Positions 34,301-45,739 of a stretch of DNA of 64,000 bases are shown one piece after another (position 1 is the stretch's first letter; the number at the start of each line of letters is the position of its first letter). The translations under genes and the position numbers were made by a program. Origin of the DNA: Anastatus disparis (Eukaryota > Arthropoda > Insecta > Hymenoptera > Eupelmidae); assembly GCA_017163975.1 (NCBI GenBank), contig JAFFSR010000264.1, forward strand, positions 7,988,001 through 8,052,000. Reading direction: 5' to 3'. A model generated the notes under the pieces. It was not told where the DNA came from. It did no database searches and worked only from the letters and a program-made list of their open reading frames with translations.

Positions 34301-36598
34301 GAATATAGTATAGAAAGAAGTACTAGAGAAATAACAAAAAAAAAAAAACTTTAATTTTTTTAATATTAAAAATATATTTATATTTCTTACATACTAATAA
34401 AACATTTGCTTTTTTCAGATATAACATAATAAAACAAAAAATAAAAACACTTAAAATTTTCTATAAAAAAAATTTAATATACAATAATAAAAAAGAAAAT
34501 AAAAACAAACTTCAAATTTTCTAATAAAATAATTAATAACGAAATTATTTAAAGTACAATTTAATTAATACTAATAATAAATAAATCATTATAAAATGAA
34601 ATGAGATCCAGTTTAAAATGAATACATTGTTGTAGAAAACTTACAACATCAAGAAGAATAAGATGATTTAAATAACCAAATAAACGAATTTGAAAGATAT
34701 CAAGAGCGGTACGAAGAGTATATGGAAAATTTAAATAAAAATACAGACTTATCTAGATTAAATAACGCAATTAATAACTATATCGTTATTGAAAATGAAA
34801 AACTTAATTTTGAAAATTGGAACAACGTAACATATTATTATAAATATATGACAAATAAAACTATTCAATATAAGTTAGAAATACATGATCCAATAATGGA
34901 ATATTATATCACAACTCATAATACAATATATAACAGATATTTATTACGTATTGCTAACATAATTTTCTTTATATTATGAAAGATAATATAAAATATGTTT
35001 AAGTAATAAATCAATAAAAATAATAAATATATTTTTTATAATAACAGAAAATTAATCGAATACATTAAAAAATAAAATTAAAATACATTTCATGCATCAA
35101 AAAAACTTAATTGCATTAAGATATATTTAAAAAGAAATAAATAAAATTTAATAAAATAAAAAATATATACTTTACAATTTTATTTATGAAGTTCATAGAT
35201 TACTAATTAATTGAATTAATATTATTATAATTATGATAATATCATTAAGAGTTAAAAAAAAAAAAATTTTAATCCTATTATAACTTATACATTTTTAATT
35301 GAATTTAAATATAATAAAATGTTTAAACAATAAATAAAAAATTATTTTATGAAACAAAAAAATAATTAATAAAATTCATATCATTATGTATCATATTATA
35401 TTGATTACATTAATTAATAAATAATATTAAAAATTATTTATTATTCAATAAATAATCGATATTTTTAAGAAAAACAAACATGAAAATACATTCTATTAAT
35501 TTTATAAAAATTATTTTAATATATCTTTTTTAATACTAGCAAGAAAGTCAAGGATATTAAAAAACAATATAGATATATATTTTACACATCCAAAAGACTT
35601 AAAAATAAAATTAAGATATATTAAAAATAAAATTAAAATAATTTATAAATAAGGAAAAATTATATTATTTAATTTTATCGTTTTATTTATGAAATATATT
35701 AATTAATAATATTATGATTATCATAATGATATTGAAATTGATTGTAAAATATATACTTCGAATAAAACTAATTTTTATAAAAAATAAAATAAAATATATT
35801 AATTTCGAGTATATAAATTAAAGATACTAAATATTATAAAAAAATAACAATAATTAATATTCAAGAATATAAGAAATAATTGAAAAATTGAAAATAATAA
35901 TAATATTTAAAAAAATAGAGTTTAATCAGGTATTAAACTTTAAATTTAGAATAATTATAATAAAAAAAATTTTTGTTCTATATTATTGTAAGACATGTTA
36001 CAATAATATTTAATTGAAAAATATCAAGTTATAATAATTATTCTAATAAACATAATCAAACAAAGATTTAAAAGAGATAAATAATTATTGGGAAATTGTT
36101 ATATAACAATAGTATAATAACAAATTATACAAATAATAAAATGACTTTTAAAACTTTGTTTAAATATGTAATACTGATGGTGGAGGATGGATTGTAAATA
36201 GAGTCTATGGTAAAAGAAGGAAGGAATATAGACTCTCATGGTTGTGTAAGGCTACAGGTGAAGAGAACCATGGTTTTATTTTAAATAATTGTATAAAAAA
36301 ATGGAATAATTCTAATTAATTTTAACATGTCTTAAAATAACTTAAAATTATTATTATTGATTTTATATGATTATTTAAAATAAAACAAAAAAGAAACCAA
36401 CACACTGTAATATTATATTATGAATTATTAATTGCAAGGTATTATTGACAGTACCTGTTCGGGTGGTGTGGAAATCTGTCTGAACAAATATATAATTAAT
36501 ATTAATTTTATTAATAATTTTTGTCAGTACAAATTTCATTACTGACTAATATTTTCATTAGTGTAAATATGCACGGGGGTTGGCGAGCAGCGCGAGCA
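34301..36598. other. AT-rich 3' region of the Helitron
   Basis: The stretch is very AT-rich with no gene. A less AT-rich patch at 36180-36290 contains CTCATGGTTG...GAACCATG (weak hairpin). TTTCCACACCACCC occurs reverse-complemented near 36455-36470, mirroring 31521-31534. Confidence 0.4.
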
Positions 36599-36615
36599 GG
36601 GGGTACCCCCCCTAG
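36599..36615 (+). mobile_element. Probable Helitron 3' terminus
   Basis: GGGGGTACCCCCCCTAG ends in CTAG followed by T, preceded by the CG-rich hairpin-prone GGCGAGCAGCGCGAGC. A hairpin shortly before CTRR, inserted 5' of T, is the Helitron end rule, and the helicase relic upstream is on the same strand. Confidence 0.6.
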
Positions 36616-36627
36616 TATATATATATA

Positions 36628-37503
36628 TGAAAAGTCGCGTAGTCTTTTTTCCAACGAATTTTTTAACTAAATTTGTTGGACGATTTAGAAAGAAAAGAAC
36701 GTGATTCTTTTCCTTTGAAATTTTATCTAATCATGAAATTCCCTAACTAATCTTATTTTGAATTTACCCTTGTTTGAATGAAAATGAATTGACACTTAAT
36801 TTTACTTTAACTTTGAACCTTTTAATTGAATTAAATTTAAGTTTATACTGTATTTCACTTTACCACTAATTTTTACACACAAAGATCTATTATTTTGCAA
36901 AAGAGAAATTACATGAGTCTACTGATACAAAGCAACTAACCTTGCGGTTATAGTTGCTTTGTTTTAATTGATTTTATCTAAAATTTACACTTTATTTATC
37001 AGTAAAGGATTCACTTAATAAATACACAGATATAAAGGGAAAAAGCCATGTGGCATAAAAAAACCCTTGATTTATTCCCTACAACTTTACACACTATTTG
37101 CCGCACGATTATATTTTTATTCGCACGCATGCACGCAAAATGAAAGAAGAAAAAAAAGGCACAATGAAAATTTGTATAGCCGCGGCTTTGGTGGGCGAAG
37201 GTGATGCGTTGATTCGCAATCGACCGTTCGTCGCTGTACGGAAATCTTCCGTACCTGAAAGCACTGATCGCTTTTGAAAAGAAAGAAGTTTACAATGAAA
37301 TTTGATGTTCTCGCAAGAGACAAGACCGCTCGAGGCGAGGTCACGCTTGATACTAACTATTTTTTCCGCGGCACTTGAAAAGTCTCCCTGTTCTCTCCCC
37401 CCTTTCGTCTATGAGCTGACTTAAGGGAGGTGAGAACAGGCGACTGTAAGTGCTGCCGCTCATCATCGTATTTGATTTTTACATAAATTTGTGTTGTGAC
37501 GCA
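36628..37503 (-). repeat. BEL/Pao 3' LTR
   Basis: It begins TGAAAAGTCGCGTAG and ends TTGTGACGCA on the plus strand (TG...CA). It is identical to the 5' LTR except for one base that I could see. I see no clear polypurine tract just outside it at 37504. Confidence 0.9.
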
Positions 37504-37671
37504 ACATACTGCGAGCGCAAGCTGCAAAATAAAGTTTTATGTTAAAATTGATTTTGTAGTAAATGAAATGAGTTAAACTAGATCGAAGCTTCGATTTCGC
37601 AACTAACCTAAAAATTTAAATTTACATTAATTGGTATTTGACAAGTGTTTGACTGGACAAATATGTTTGAA

Positions 37672-37820
37672 CGCAGTTTCCTTTGGAGTGACTACGTCAC
37701 TGATCGCAAATTTTGTAAATGAGCGCAGTTTCCTTTGGAGTGACTACGTCGCTTATCGCAAGTTTTGTAATTGAGCGTAGTTTCCTTTGGAGTGACTACG
37801 TCGCTGATCGCAAGTTTTAC
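37672..37820. repeat. Three 52-bp tandem repeats in the BEL/Pao 3' region
   Basis: CTTTGGAGTGACTACGTC recurs at 37681, 37733 and 37785 with exact 52-bp spacing. The array lies between the end of pol and the 3' LTR. Confidence 0.85.
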
Positions 37821-37891
37821 AATGAAATGTAAATCAATTTTTGTTTTTACAAAAGAAATAGATATGTACAGATATGAAATGTGAATAAAAT

Positions 37892-40800
37892 TCAAGATAC
37901 AGGTAAAAGACACAGTCTCGTAATGTTACGCTGATAGACGCCAGTGTTGGTCTTGACAGAAGCCACTCGAGCGATGCCGCCGTCCCCGGGAAAGACTTCC
38001 AAAATAATACCTAATGGCCAAGATGAGCATGAGTTGACGTCATCCATACAAATTACAATTGAACCTGTTTTTAATTCAGCATTAGATGTTTGCCATTTGT
38101 TCCTATTTTGTAATTCATGCAAATATTCCTGATGCCAGTGAGCCCAGAAATGTTGACGAGCCTTTGTAATGAAATTGTAAGCTGATAGCTTATTATCTGG
38201 AACTGAAAGCAGATGTTTTTCTGGTAAGAAATTGAATGGTCTACCTATGAGTAAGTGTGCTGGTGTTATTGCTAAGGGATCGTTGGGATCAGCTGAGATT
38301 GCATACAATGGTCGTGAATTTAGAATTGCTTCTATTTCAATTAAAAAAGTGTTAAGTTGTTCATAAGTTAAATTACTACCCTTCAAAACGCGTTTTAAAT
38401 GATGTTTAAAACTTTTCACAGCTGCTTCCCAAATACCCCCGAAATGAGGTGATAAAGGTGGATTAAAATGCCATTCATTTCTTTTACTTAATGCAAAGTG
38501 AGTGATAGATTCACGAAATTCAGTAGTTTCAAACAAATCATAAATTTCTTTAATTTCCCTATCAGCTCCAACAAAATTTTCACCATTGTCAGAGTACATG
38601 TGTTCAGGAACCCCTCTGCGACTAATAAATCGACGAAAGGCTGCTAAAAACCCTTCCGTAGAAAGATCAGTCGCAAGTTCTATGTGTACCGCCTTTGACA
38701 CCATGCATATGAAAACACACCCATATGTTTTGATAAAAGATTTATTACGATGTAATTTTTCTTTGATTAAAATTGGACCAAAATAATCGACTCCGGTGAA
38801 GCAAAACGCAGGTGCTTCACGAACCCTAGCTTTAGGTAAATCTGCCATTTGCGCATGCATTGGCTCAGGCCATTGACGAATGCAAGTTGTACAATTTCTG
38901 ATAATTTTCCTAACCTGATTTTTTCCATTTAATACCCAATACCTTTGTCTAATAGCAAATTGTGTTGACTGAATTCCGGCATGAAAATTAGCGGTATGTT
39001 TTTCTCTAATAATCATGTCGGTCACAGCATGTTTGCTAGGGAGTAATATTGGATGTTTCTGCCCACAAGGGAGAGATGAATTTTTTAAACGTCCACCTAC
39101 TCTAATTAAACCTGATTCATCTAAAAATGGATGTAATTGATCGAAAGGAGTGCCCCTTTTGTATGAAGTTATGTTCTCCTTTTTATGTTTAGAAAGAATT
39201 CCTATCTCTGTTGAGAATCGTTCTCGTTGTATCATAGAAATGATTTTCAGCTCTGCTTCTGCTACTTCTAAAAATAATAAATTTTTACTTTGTCTGGTCC
39301 TTGGTTGTTTCCACCGCAACATGTAAGCTACGACCCCAGTGAAATGTTCAGAATTAGAAAACCTACTGTAAATTTTATCCGGGTTTGTTGACATTATTAA
39401 ACACGTCTCTCTAGTTGTCTCTATCGTTTCTAAATTGATTTTTTCGACTGATTCTGGCCAAGTATTCTTTGCTTGTGCTAACCATTTAGGCCCTGACAAC
39501 CAAAGTTGATTTTTTAAAAAGTCTAACGGCAATTGCCCTCTGGATAATGCATCTGCTGGGTTGTCCTCTGATCGAACATGACGCCAGCTAACCTGATTTT
39601 CTACTGTTTGAATGTCAGCTACCCTATTTGCTTCGAAAGTTTTAAGGAGGTGAGGAGCCTTTTTTAACCAAGACAACACAATTGTTGAATCAGACCATAA
39701 AATGACTCTATCTACAAAAAATTCAATTAGGCTTCTCACCTCAACATATAACTTTTTTAGAATTGAGGCAGCACAGAGTTCTAATCTGGGTATTGAAATG
39801 ACCTTTAACAGTGCAACTCGAGATTTACTACAAATAAGACTAATCAAAACTCGACCTTGAGAATCAATAGATTTAAAATACATGCAAGCGCCATAGCCCT
39901 GGATAGAAGCATCGCAAAACCCATGCAATTCCACCTTGACTGCACCTGTAATTAAAAGTTTCCTAGGAAAAGACGATTTTTCTAAACTACTGAGTTGCTG
40001 GACCATTTCTTTCCACTTTGTATGAATGTTCTGAGGCAACGCCTCGTCCCAGGTGACCTTTTCCTTCCAACAATCCTGCACCAATACCTTAGCATATAAA
40101 GAAACTGGACCAAGCAAGCCTAAAGGATCATAGATCTTTGAAATTTCCGACAAAATTGCACGTTTCGTTGATGTTCCACCGAGTTTGATTGTTCCTACCG
40201 TGTATTTCAAATCATCAAGGACTGAGTCCCATATTATGCCCAATGTTTTTTGAACAGGGTTATTTGTTATTATACAATCTAAATCGAAAATTCTTTTATC
40301 GAGCCTATCTAAAATCTCTGTATGATTGGATGACCATTTACGTATGGCGAATACTCCCTTACTTAACAATTCTATAATCTCATTACGAATTTTTAGCAAC
40401 TCTTCTAGAGTTTCAGCTCCTGAAATAAAATCATCTACATAAAAATCACGCAGTAGTAGTTTACTAGCTATTGGAAAATTATCTGACTCATCGCGTGCTA
40501 ATTGTTGAATAGTCCTAATAGCTAAGAATGGGGCTGAAGCTACACCAAATGTTACTGTATTTAATTGAAAAGTTCTAAGTTTGTTTTTGTAGTACCATAA
40601 TACCCTTTGAAACTTCCTATCATCTGGGTGAAGTAAAATTTGCCTATACATTCTCTCTATATCAGCTGTTACTACGTATGTATGTACACGAAAGCTAAGT
40701 AATTGCTGAAATATAGTGCGTTGTAGTGTAGGCCCTATCATGAGTGTATCGTTGAGTGAAATGCCTGTTGATGTTTCAGCTGATGCATCGAAAACCACTC

Positions 40801-41122
40801 GAAGCTTGGTTGTCTCACTAGATTCTTTTACTACAGCATGATGAGGAAGGTAATACCCACCCTCTGTCTCATCACAAAGTGTCATGTGACCTAAGGCAAT
40901 ATATTCATTCATTACTTTACTATACTCTACTTTTAGGTTATGGTTTACTTCGAGTCGTTTTTCGAGTGCATAAAATCTACGCAATGCTTGTTGTCGTGAT
41001 TCACCTAAATCAAATTTGCTATCTCTGAATGGAAGTCTTACAATATACCTTCCTACCTCATCTCTTTTAGTGTGAGCAACATAGTGCTGCTCACAAGCTA
41101 GATCTAATTGGGTCTTGTTCAA
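37892..41122 (-). CDS. pol: BEL/Pao polyprotein: reverse transcriptase, RNase H, integrase
   Basis: The open frame is 1076 codons. Residues about 80-330 are the reverse transcriptase, with the first catalytic Asp in VTADIERMYR (Asp154) and the YVDD box at 228-231. Then comes the A17/RNase H region with FCDASIQGYGACMYF and LWSDSTIVLSWL. The integrase zinc part has HTANFHAGIQST and CTTCIRQW, followed by the DDE core: Asp in TGVDYFGPI, Asp in YSDNGENFVGA, Glu in FGGIWEAAVKSFK. The C-terminus GSIVICMDDV...WPLGIILEVFPG is the small domain usual in BEL/Pao. All catalytic residues are present. The first residues overlap the protease frame by about 30 bases in another register, a frameshift rather than a true start, so the polyprotein is severed from gag. 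Confidence 0.92.
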   Translation of the reverse strand: MNKTQLDLACEQHYVAHTKRDEVGRYIVRLPFRDSKFDLGESRQQALRRFYALEKRLEVNHNLKVEYSKVMNEYIALGHMTLCDETEGGYYLPHHAVVKESSETTKLRVVFDASAETSTGISLNDTLMIGPTLQRTIFQQLLSFRVHTYVVTADIERMYRQILLHPDDRKFQRVLWYYKNKLRTFQLNTVTFGVASAPFLAIRTIQQLARDESDNFPIASKLLLRDFYVDDFISGAETLEELLKIRNEIIELLSKGVFAIRKWSSNHTEILDRLDKRIFDLDCIITNNPVQKTLGIIWDSVLDDLKYTVGTIKLGGTSTKRAILSEISKIYDPLGLLGPVSLYAKVLVQDCWKEKVTWDEALPQNIHTKWKEMVQQLSSLEKSSFPRKLLITGAVKVELHGFCDASIQGYGACMYFKSIDSQGRVLISLICSKSRVALLKVISIPRLELCAASILKKLYVEVRSLIEFFVDRVILWSDSTIVLSWLKKAPHLLKTFEANRVADIQTVENQVSWRHVRSEDNPADALSRGQLPLDFLKNQLWLSGPKWLAQAKNTWPESVEKINLETIETTRETCLIMSTNPDKIYSRFSNSEHFTGVVAYMLRWKQPRTRQSKNLLFLEVAEAELKIISMIQRERFSTEIGILSKHKKENITSYKRGTPFDQLHPFLDESGLIRVGGRLKNSSLPCGQKHPILLPSKHAVTDMIIREKHTANFHAGIQSTQFAIRQRYWVLNGKNQVRKIIRNCTTCIRQWPEPMHAQMADLPKARVREAPAFCFTGVDYFGPILIKEKLHRNKSFIKTYGCVFICMVSKAVHIELATDLSTEGFLAAFRRFISRRGVPEHMYSDNGENFVGADREIKEIYDLFETTEFRESITHFALSKRNEWHFNPPLSPHFGGIWEAAVKSFKHHLKRVLKGSNLTYEQLNTFLIEIEAILNSRPLYAISADPNDPLAITPAHLLIGRPFNFLPEKHLLSVPDNKLSAYNFITKARQHFWAHWHQEYLHELQNRNKWQTSNAELKTGSIVICMDDVNSCSSWPLGIILEVFPGDGGIARVASVKTNTGVYQRNITRLCLLPVS

Positions 41123-41693
41123 GAGTTTCTATGAACCAAAATTGTTCTATTAATTTGTCTAATTTGGTAACGTTACAGATAACCTCCTTATTTGTAATTC
41201 TATTATTTATTCCACCTGCTACTATCCAACCTAAACTCGTTTTTTGTAATGTAATTTCAGAGTTGGTGTGTTGAAGTTTGATTTGACCTATAGATAAAGT
41301 AGAAAGAGTAATGTTTGATGCTAATAAAATATCTATGTGTTTTGGTATATGAAATCGAGGATCAACTAAAGGAATGTTTTTTGGTATGTTAAATAAGTCT
41401 CTAGGGAAAACTTCATTGGGTACTGTGTCTGCGATGCTTGGTACAATTAAAAAACTAAGTTGATATTTAGACTGATTGTAATTTGATTGAATATTTGATT
41501 TTACGTAATGTTTTGAAAAAGTACATAACCCATTAACTGCCCCTATATTAATTGAACAAGAATGTTTATTTAAGTTTAAAGAATTTGCAAAAGTTTCTGT
41601 AATAAGATTAATTGTGGAACAAGAGTCTAATAAAGCGCGAGCCGCAATGAAGTTTCCTTCTTTATTTTGAATTTTGACTACAGCTGTAGTCAT
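41091..41693 (-). CDS. BEL/Pao aspartic protease region
   Basis: The fragment runs from 41693 to 41091. ALLDSCSTINLITETFA is the retropepsin-like active-site block (Asp in LLDS), followed by a hydrophobic beta-rich stretch and ILLASNITL. Upstream it is continuous in frame with the zinc-knuckle part across a TGA at 41747-41745. Downstream the frame ends in RSSL-stop while pol continues in another register. In intact relatives gag, protease and pol form one polyprotein, so these are disabling changes. Confidence 0.8.
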   Translation of the reverse strand: MTTAVVKIQNKEGNFIAARALLDSCSTINLITETFANSLNLNKHSCSINIGAVNGLCTFSKHYVKSNIQSNYNQSKYQLSFLIVPSIADTVPNEVFPRDLFNIPKNIPLVDPRFHIPKHIDILLASNITLSTLSIGQIKLQHTNSEITLQKTSLGWIVAGGINNRITNKEVICNVTKLDKLIEQFWFIETLEQDPIRSSL

Positions 41694-41744
41694 TAAGTTG
41701 GATTCTAAAGGAAAAGCTACTGATGAATATGATTGTCCATCTAG

Positions 41745-42983
41745 TCACGCCTTTGTTGTATGTGGTTGTGTAAGTTTTTCGTTTTTAATCTCGTGAAGTA
41801 AAGTGCGATGATGCTTGTTACATGTTTTGCATCCTTTCTTGCTCGGGCAAGGAAAGGTGTGTTTACCTAAGCAATTAAAACAGAGCCTTTGAGATTTCAC
41901 AAACTGCCATCGCTGTTCTACACTAAATGCTGAGAATTCGGCACATCTGTACAACCCATGAGGTTGCCTACACTTTAGACAACTAACTGGTCTATTACTT
42001 ATTGATGCTGCAGTTACTATTGCAAAACCCCTACCTCTTTTTGCTCTAAAATTATCTACATTATCCTTAAAGTTTCTTTTTAAATTTGTCCTATCGTGTT
42101 TCTTTGTATTTTCAAGAGATTAAAGCTTAAAAATGCTACTCTGTAAAAAGTCGTACATTTCTTTTGTTGTAGGAAGTTCATCTAATTGAAGTCTATCCTG
42201 CCATTTACTTTTCAACCCTGATGGTAGATTTTTTTCTGCTATCCTAACTAGCATATTCCCAAATGAAGCTTCACCTAACTGTTCTAGAATATGTTGATGC
42301 TGACGCATCTTGTCTAACAAAGACGACACGCCTTCTATTGTTGCATTTGGTACTACTGGTAAATCTAAAATAGCGTCTAAATGTCTATTACTAACTATTC
42401 TTTTATGATCGTAAAAATCTAAGAGGGCTTGCCAAGCCTTTAGATAATTTTCCTCACTAGGCACGAATTCTATTATTTTTAATTTAGCAGGACCTGAAAG
42501 AGCTTTCAAGAGTTGTGCACGTTTTACTGTATTAGTTGAATCATCACGGGAGTGTACTAATGCAGTGAAAAGGTTTTTGAAAGCAAGCCATTCTTCTGAT
42601 TTGCCATCAAACTTTGGTACCTTTGTTTCAGTTAATTTCGGTAAAGTGTGTTTTCGTGTCAGAGTGATGTTAGAATTGTTTAATGTGGAACTAGCTATTG
42701 GTTCGTTAGCTTGACATAATTTCTTAGCCGAAGCTGTTGTAGAATAATACATTGTTTCTACTACCTTAAATTCATTTATTATTTCATCACCTAAATTAGC
42801 AACTACTGCTTTAACTTTCATTACATATGTATCTTTGTGCAAGTCTGATAAATGTTCTAAACGTGTTTTAATGTTTTCCGATTCTGCGTCGGGACTTGAT
42901 ATGTACGTTTGTAACGCATTTATTTGATCTTTAAAAATCCCTAGCTTTGCATTTACAACATTTATTCCTGCTGGATCATTCAT
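41745..42983 (-). pseudogene. gag: BEL/Pao gag with zinc knuckles, in-frame stops
   Basis: The frame starts MNDPAGINVVNAK at 42983. Residues about 120-285 match the BEL/Pao gag domain (PKFDGKSEEWLAFKNLF, then LSGPAKLKIIEF). A TAA at 42122-42120 interrupts it; the same frame continues to 41745 with CLKCRQPHGLYRC and CFNCLGKHTFPC, zinc-knuckle-like blocks that bind RNA. A TGA at 41747-41745 then separates it from the protease. Both stops can arise by single C-to-T or G-to-A changes. Confidence 0.85.
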
Positions 42984-44788
42984 TTTGAATGTGTAAAACT
43001 TAATAAGAGTTTAAGTAATAAATTGTCAAAATATACAACTATATGTTGTTTTAATTGTACCTTGCTACCTGCCCGCTGTTTTAAAAAGAAACAGAATTTT
43101 TTGCTGATCCTTCGCCTTGCGTGCGCTCTTACTGTCACGAAGAGAATTCCGTCACTATTGCTGCGACGAAACCTCCTCACGAATGGCGCGGCTTGGGCAA
43201 CAGCGATAATTTTTTCGAACTATCTAGTGTTGTTTTAAAACCTTTATTTAAAGCGACCCTAGCTAGATGAATTACCTCAAACTGTAAAAATTGACAGTAA
43301 ATGTTACAAACAATCAAAGCAAAATTTATTAAATTTAATTTTAAATTTAAATTCAGAAAAAACTAATGTGAAAAAAAAAATTAACTTAAAATCAATTTTA
43401 AAGTCAGATACGTATAATGAATTTAATTAAAAATTAAATGTAAATGTAACAATGAATTAATTTATCAAACAAAATTTACTTGAATAATAAATGTGAAGTT
43501 GTTCAAAATTTAATGTACCTTTATGAAATTTAAAATTTATTTTTTAAAAAATGGATAAATTTATCAACTCGCTTTTCCTCTCGCAAATCGATGAATTTAT
43601 GTTACACCTAACTAACGTAATCTCCCTTGAGCCAGGAGCCGTCACTACACAACTTAATCTTTCATAAAAATTTTCTTAAAAATAGTTTTAAGTTGCTACG
43701 TCTTACTTTCGTAAAATCGTAAAGGACAACTTTCTATCTCATTGAGAGCACGTGATCTCAATCCGAGAAATGTTCGCTTTGTAAGACAAAGAACCTTTTG
43801 TGCTTTGTAAAAATAAAATTCTATATTCTATTTTGTTGTTAACCTTTCAAAAAAAAGAATTTTATGAACTAAATTTTATGATGCTAAATCTTAAATTTAT
43901 GAAAAGAACAAATTTTTGAAAAAGAAATTTCTAACTTGAATGCAATTTTCAAAAGTAAAAATTTTAAATGTAATTTTCAAAAGTAAAAAATTTTAAATGT
44001 AATTTTCAAAAGTAAAAAATTTTAAATGTAATTTTCAAAAGTAAAAAATTTTAAATGTATGAGATTTATTCAACAAACAAAATTTTAATTTACTGTTTAA
44101 TTTTAATAGACTTTGAAATTGTGTAAGATTTTCTAAAAATTAACCTTTTATTTTAATGCTAAACTTTGGTTTGAACAATGTAACTTTTTGAAAGTTATAT
44201 TTTAGACTGAGATGAATTTTTTCTTTGAAAATGCTAAATGAAATATTAAAATATAAATTTCAATTTTAATGTTTATTTGTGCGTTGATATTTCTTAGAAA
44301 CTAAATTTTTTCTAACCAAACTGATAAATAAAATTCCCACTTAAATGTAAAGTTTTTCAAAATGAAACTTCCAATGAAAAATAAAATTTTTAAATTAAAT
44401 GTTAAGTTTTACGTTAAGTTGTCTTAAATTTTAATAAACAAAAAATAAATTAAAAGAAACTTTTCTACAATAAAAGTTTGAAATAAACTAATTTATGAAT
44501 TTCAGATTTGAATAAATGAACTTTTTAATTTTACAATTATTTTGAAATTGAGAAAATATTATGTTGTTACCTCGTGTATTGTACAAAATACTTATCTTAT
44601 TTTCTTAGAAGTCCCTAAGTTGAAGCTTTCCTTTGTCGGGGATGGCGTTGCTCGGTGGCTTGTGGCTTGTATATCTATAGCTATGCTCGCCGGCCGGCGC
44701 CTGTTTTGACTTTCTGAGAATTCGCTTTGTTCGTTGAACGCTTTAGCGGTTATGATTTTTTCGTAAACCAGGGGATCGTGATTTTTGA
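42984..44788 (-). other. BEL/Pao 5' leader with 28-29 bp tandem repeats
   Basis: About 1.8 kb lies between gag and the primer-binding site. From 43946 to about 44060 the unit AATTTTCAAAAGTAAAAAATTTTAAATGT repeats four to five times. I see no gene here. Confidence 0.7.
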
Positions 44789-44806
44789 CTTCACAGGATT
44801 GCACCA
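44789..44806 (-). other. Primer-binding site of the BEL/Pao element
   Basis: Immediately inside the 5' LTR the minus strand starts TGGTGCAATCCTGTGAAG. TGG complements the CCA end of a tRNA; TGGTGCA would fit a tRNA ending TGCACCA, such as glycine tRNAs, but the rest of the match cannot be checked here. Confidence 0.7.
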
Positions 44807-45680
44807 TGAAAAGTCGCATAGTCTTTTTTCCAACGAATTTTTTAACTAAATTTGTTGGACGATTTAGAAAGAAAAGAACGTGATTCTTTTCCTTTGAAAT
44901 TTTATCTAATCATGAAATTCCCTAACTAATCTTATTTTGAATTTACCCTTGTTTGAATGAAAATGAATTGACACTTAATTTTACTTTAACTTTGAACCTT
45001 TTAATTGAATTAAATTTAAGTTTATACTGTATTTCACTTTACCACTAATTTTTACACACAAAGATCTATTATTTTGCAAAAGAGAAATTACATGAGTCTA
45101 CTGATACAAAGCAACTAACCTTGCGGTTATAGTTGCTTTGTTTTAATTGATTTTATCTAAAATTTACACTTTATTTATCAGTAAAGGATTCACTTAATAA
45201 ATACACAGATATAAAGGGAAAAAGCCATGTGGCATAAAAAAACCCTTGATTTATTCCCTACAACTTTACACACTATTTGCCGCACGATTATATTTTTATT
45301 CGCACGCATGCACGCAAAATGAAAGAAGAAAAAAAAGGCACAATGAAAATTTGTATAGCCGCGGCTTTGGTGGGCGAAGGTGATGCGTTGATTCGCAATC
45401 GACCGTTCGTCGCTGTACGGAAATCTTCCGTACCTGAAAGCACTGATCGCTTTTGAAAAGAAAGAAGTTTACAATGAAATTTGATGTTCTCGCAAGAGAC
45501 AAGACCGCTCGAGGCGAGGTCACGCTTGATACTAACTATTTTTTCCGCGGCACTTGAAAAGTCTCCCTGTTCTCTCCCCCCTTTCGTCTATGAGCTGACT
45601 TAAGGGAGGTGAGAACAGGCGACTGTAAGTGCTGCCGCTCATCATCGTATTTGATTTTTACATAAATTTGTGTTGTGACG

Positions 45681-45682
<2 letters not shown>
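44807..45682 (-). repeat. BEL/Pao 5' LTR
   Basis: It is 876 bp, TGAAAAGTCGCATAG ... GTTGTGACGCA on the plus strand, and is followed directly by a TA microsatellite. Confidence 0.9.

Positions 45683-45737
<55 letters not shown>
45683..45737. repeat. (TA)n microsatellite at the BEL/Pao insertion site
   Basis: ATAATATATATA... borders the 5' LTR. The other side of the retrotransposon also begins with TATATATATATA (36616-36627), so the element split one TA tract. Confidence 0.85.

Positions 45738-45739
<2 letters not shown>

Larger units (their letters stand above)
36628..45682 (-). mobile_element. BEL/Pao LTR retrotransposon, full length
   Basis: The 9.06-kb element reads right to left: 5' LTR (44807-45682), primer-binding site (44789-44806), long leader, gag, protease, pol (RT, RNase H, integrase), 3' LTR (36628-37503). 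The LTRs are both 876 bp and I saw one difference (G at 36638 against A at 44817), so the insertion is recent. It landed in a (TA)n tract next to the Helitron end; flanking ATATA-like bases may be the 5-bp duplication but the microsatellite hides it. Gag and protease frames carry stops and a frameshift, so the copy cannot make all its proteins. Confidence 0.92.

Noticed and set aside
37117..45523. Identical 75-codon frames at 37117-37344 and 45296-45523
   Set aside because: They lie in the two LTRs of the BEL/Pao element; duplication reflects the LTRs, not a gene family.
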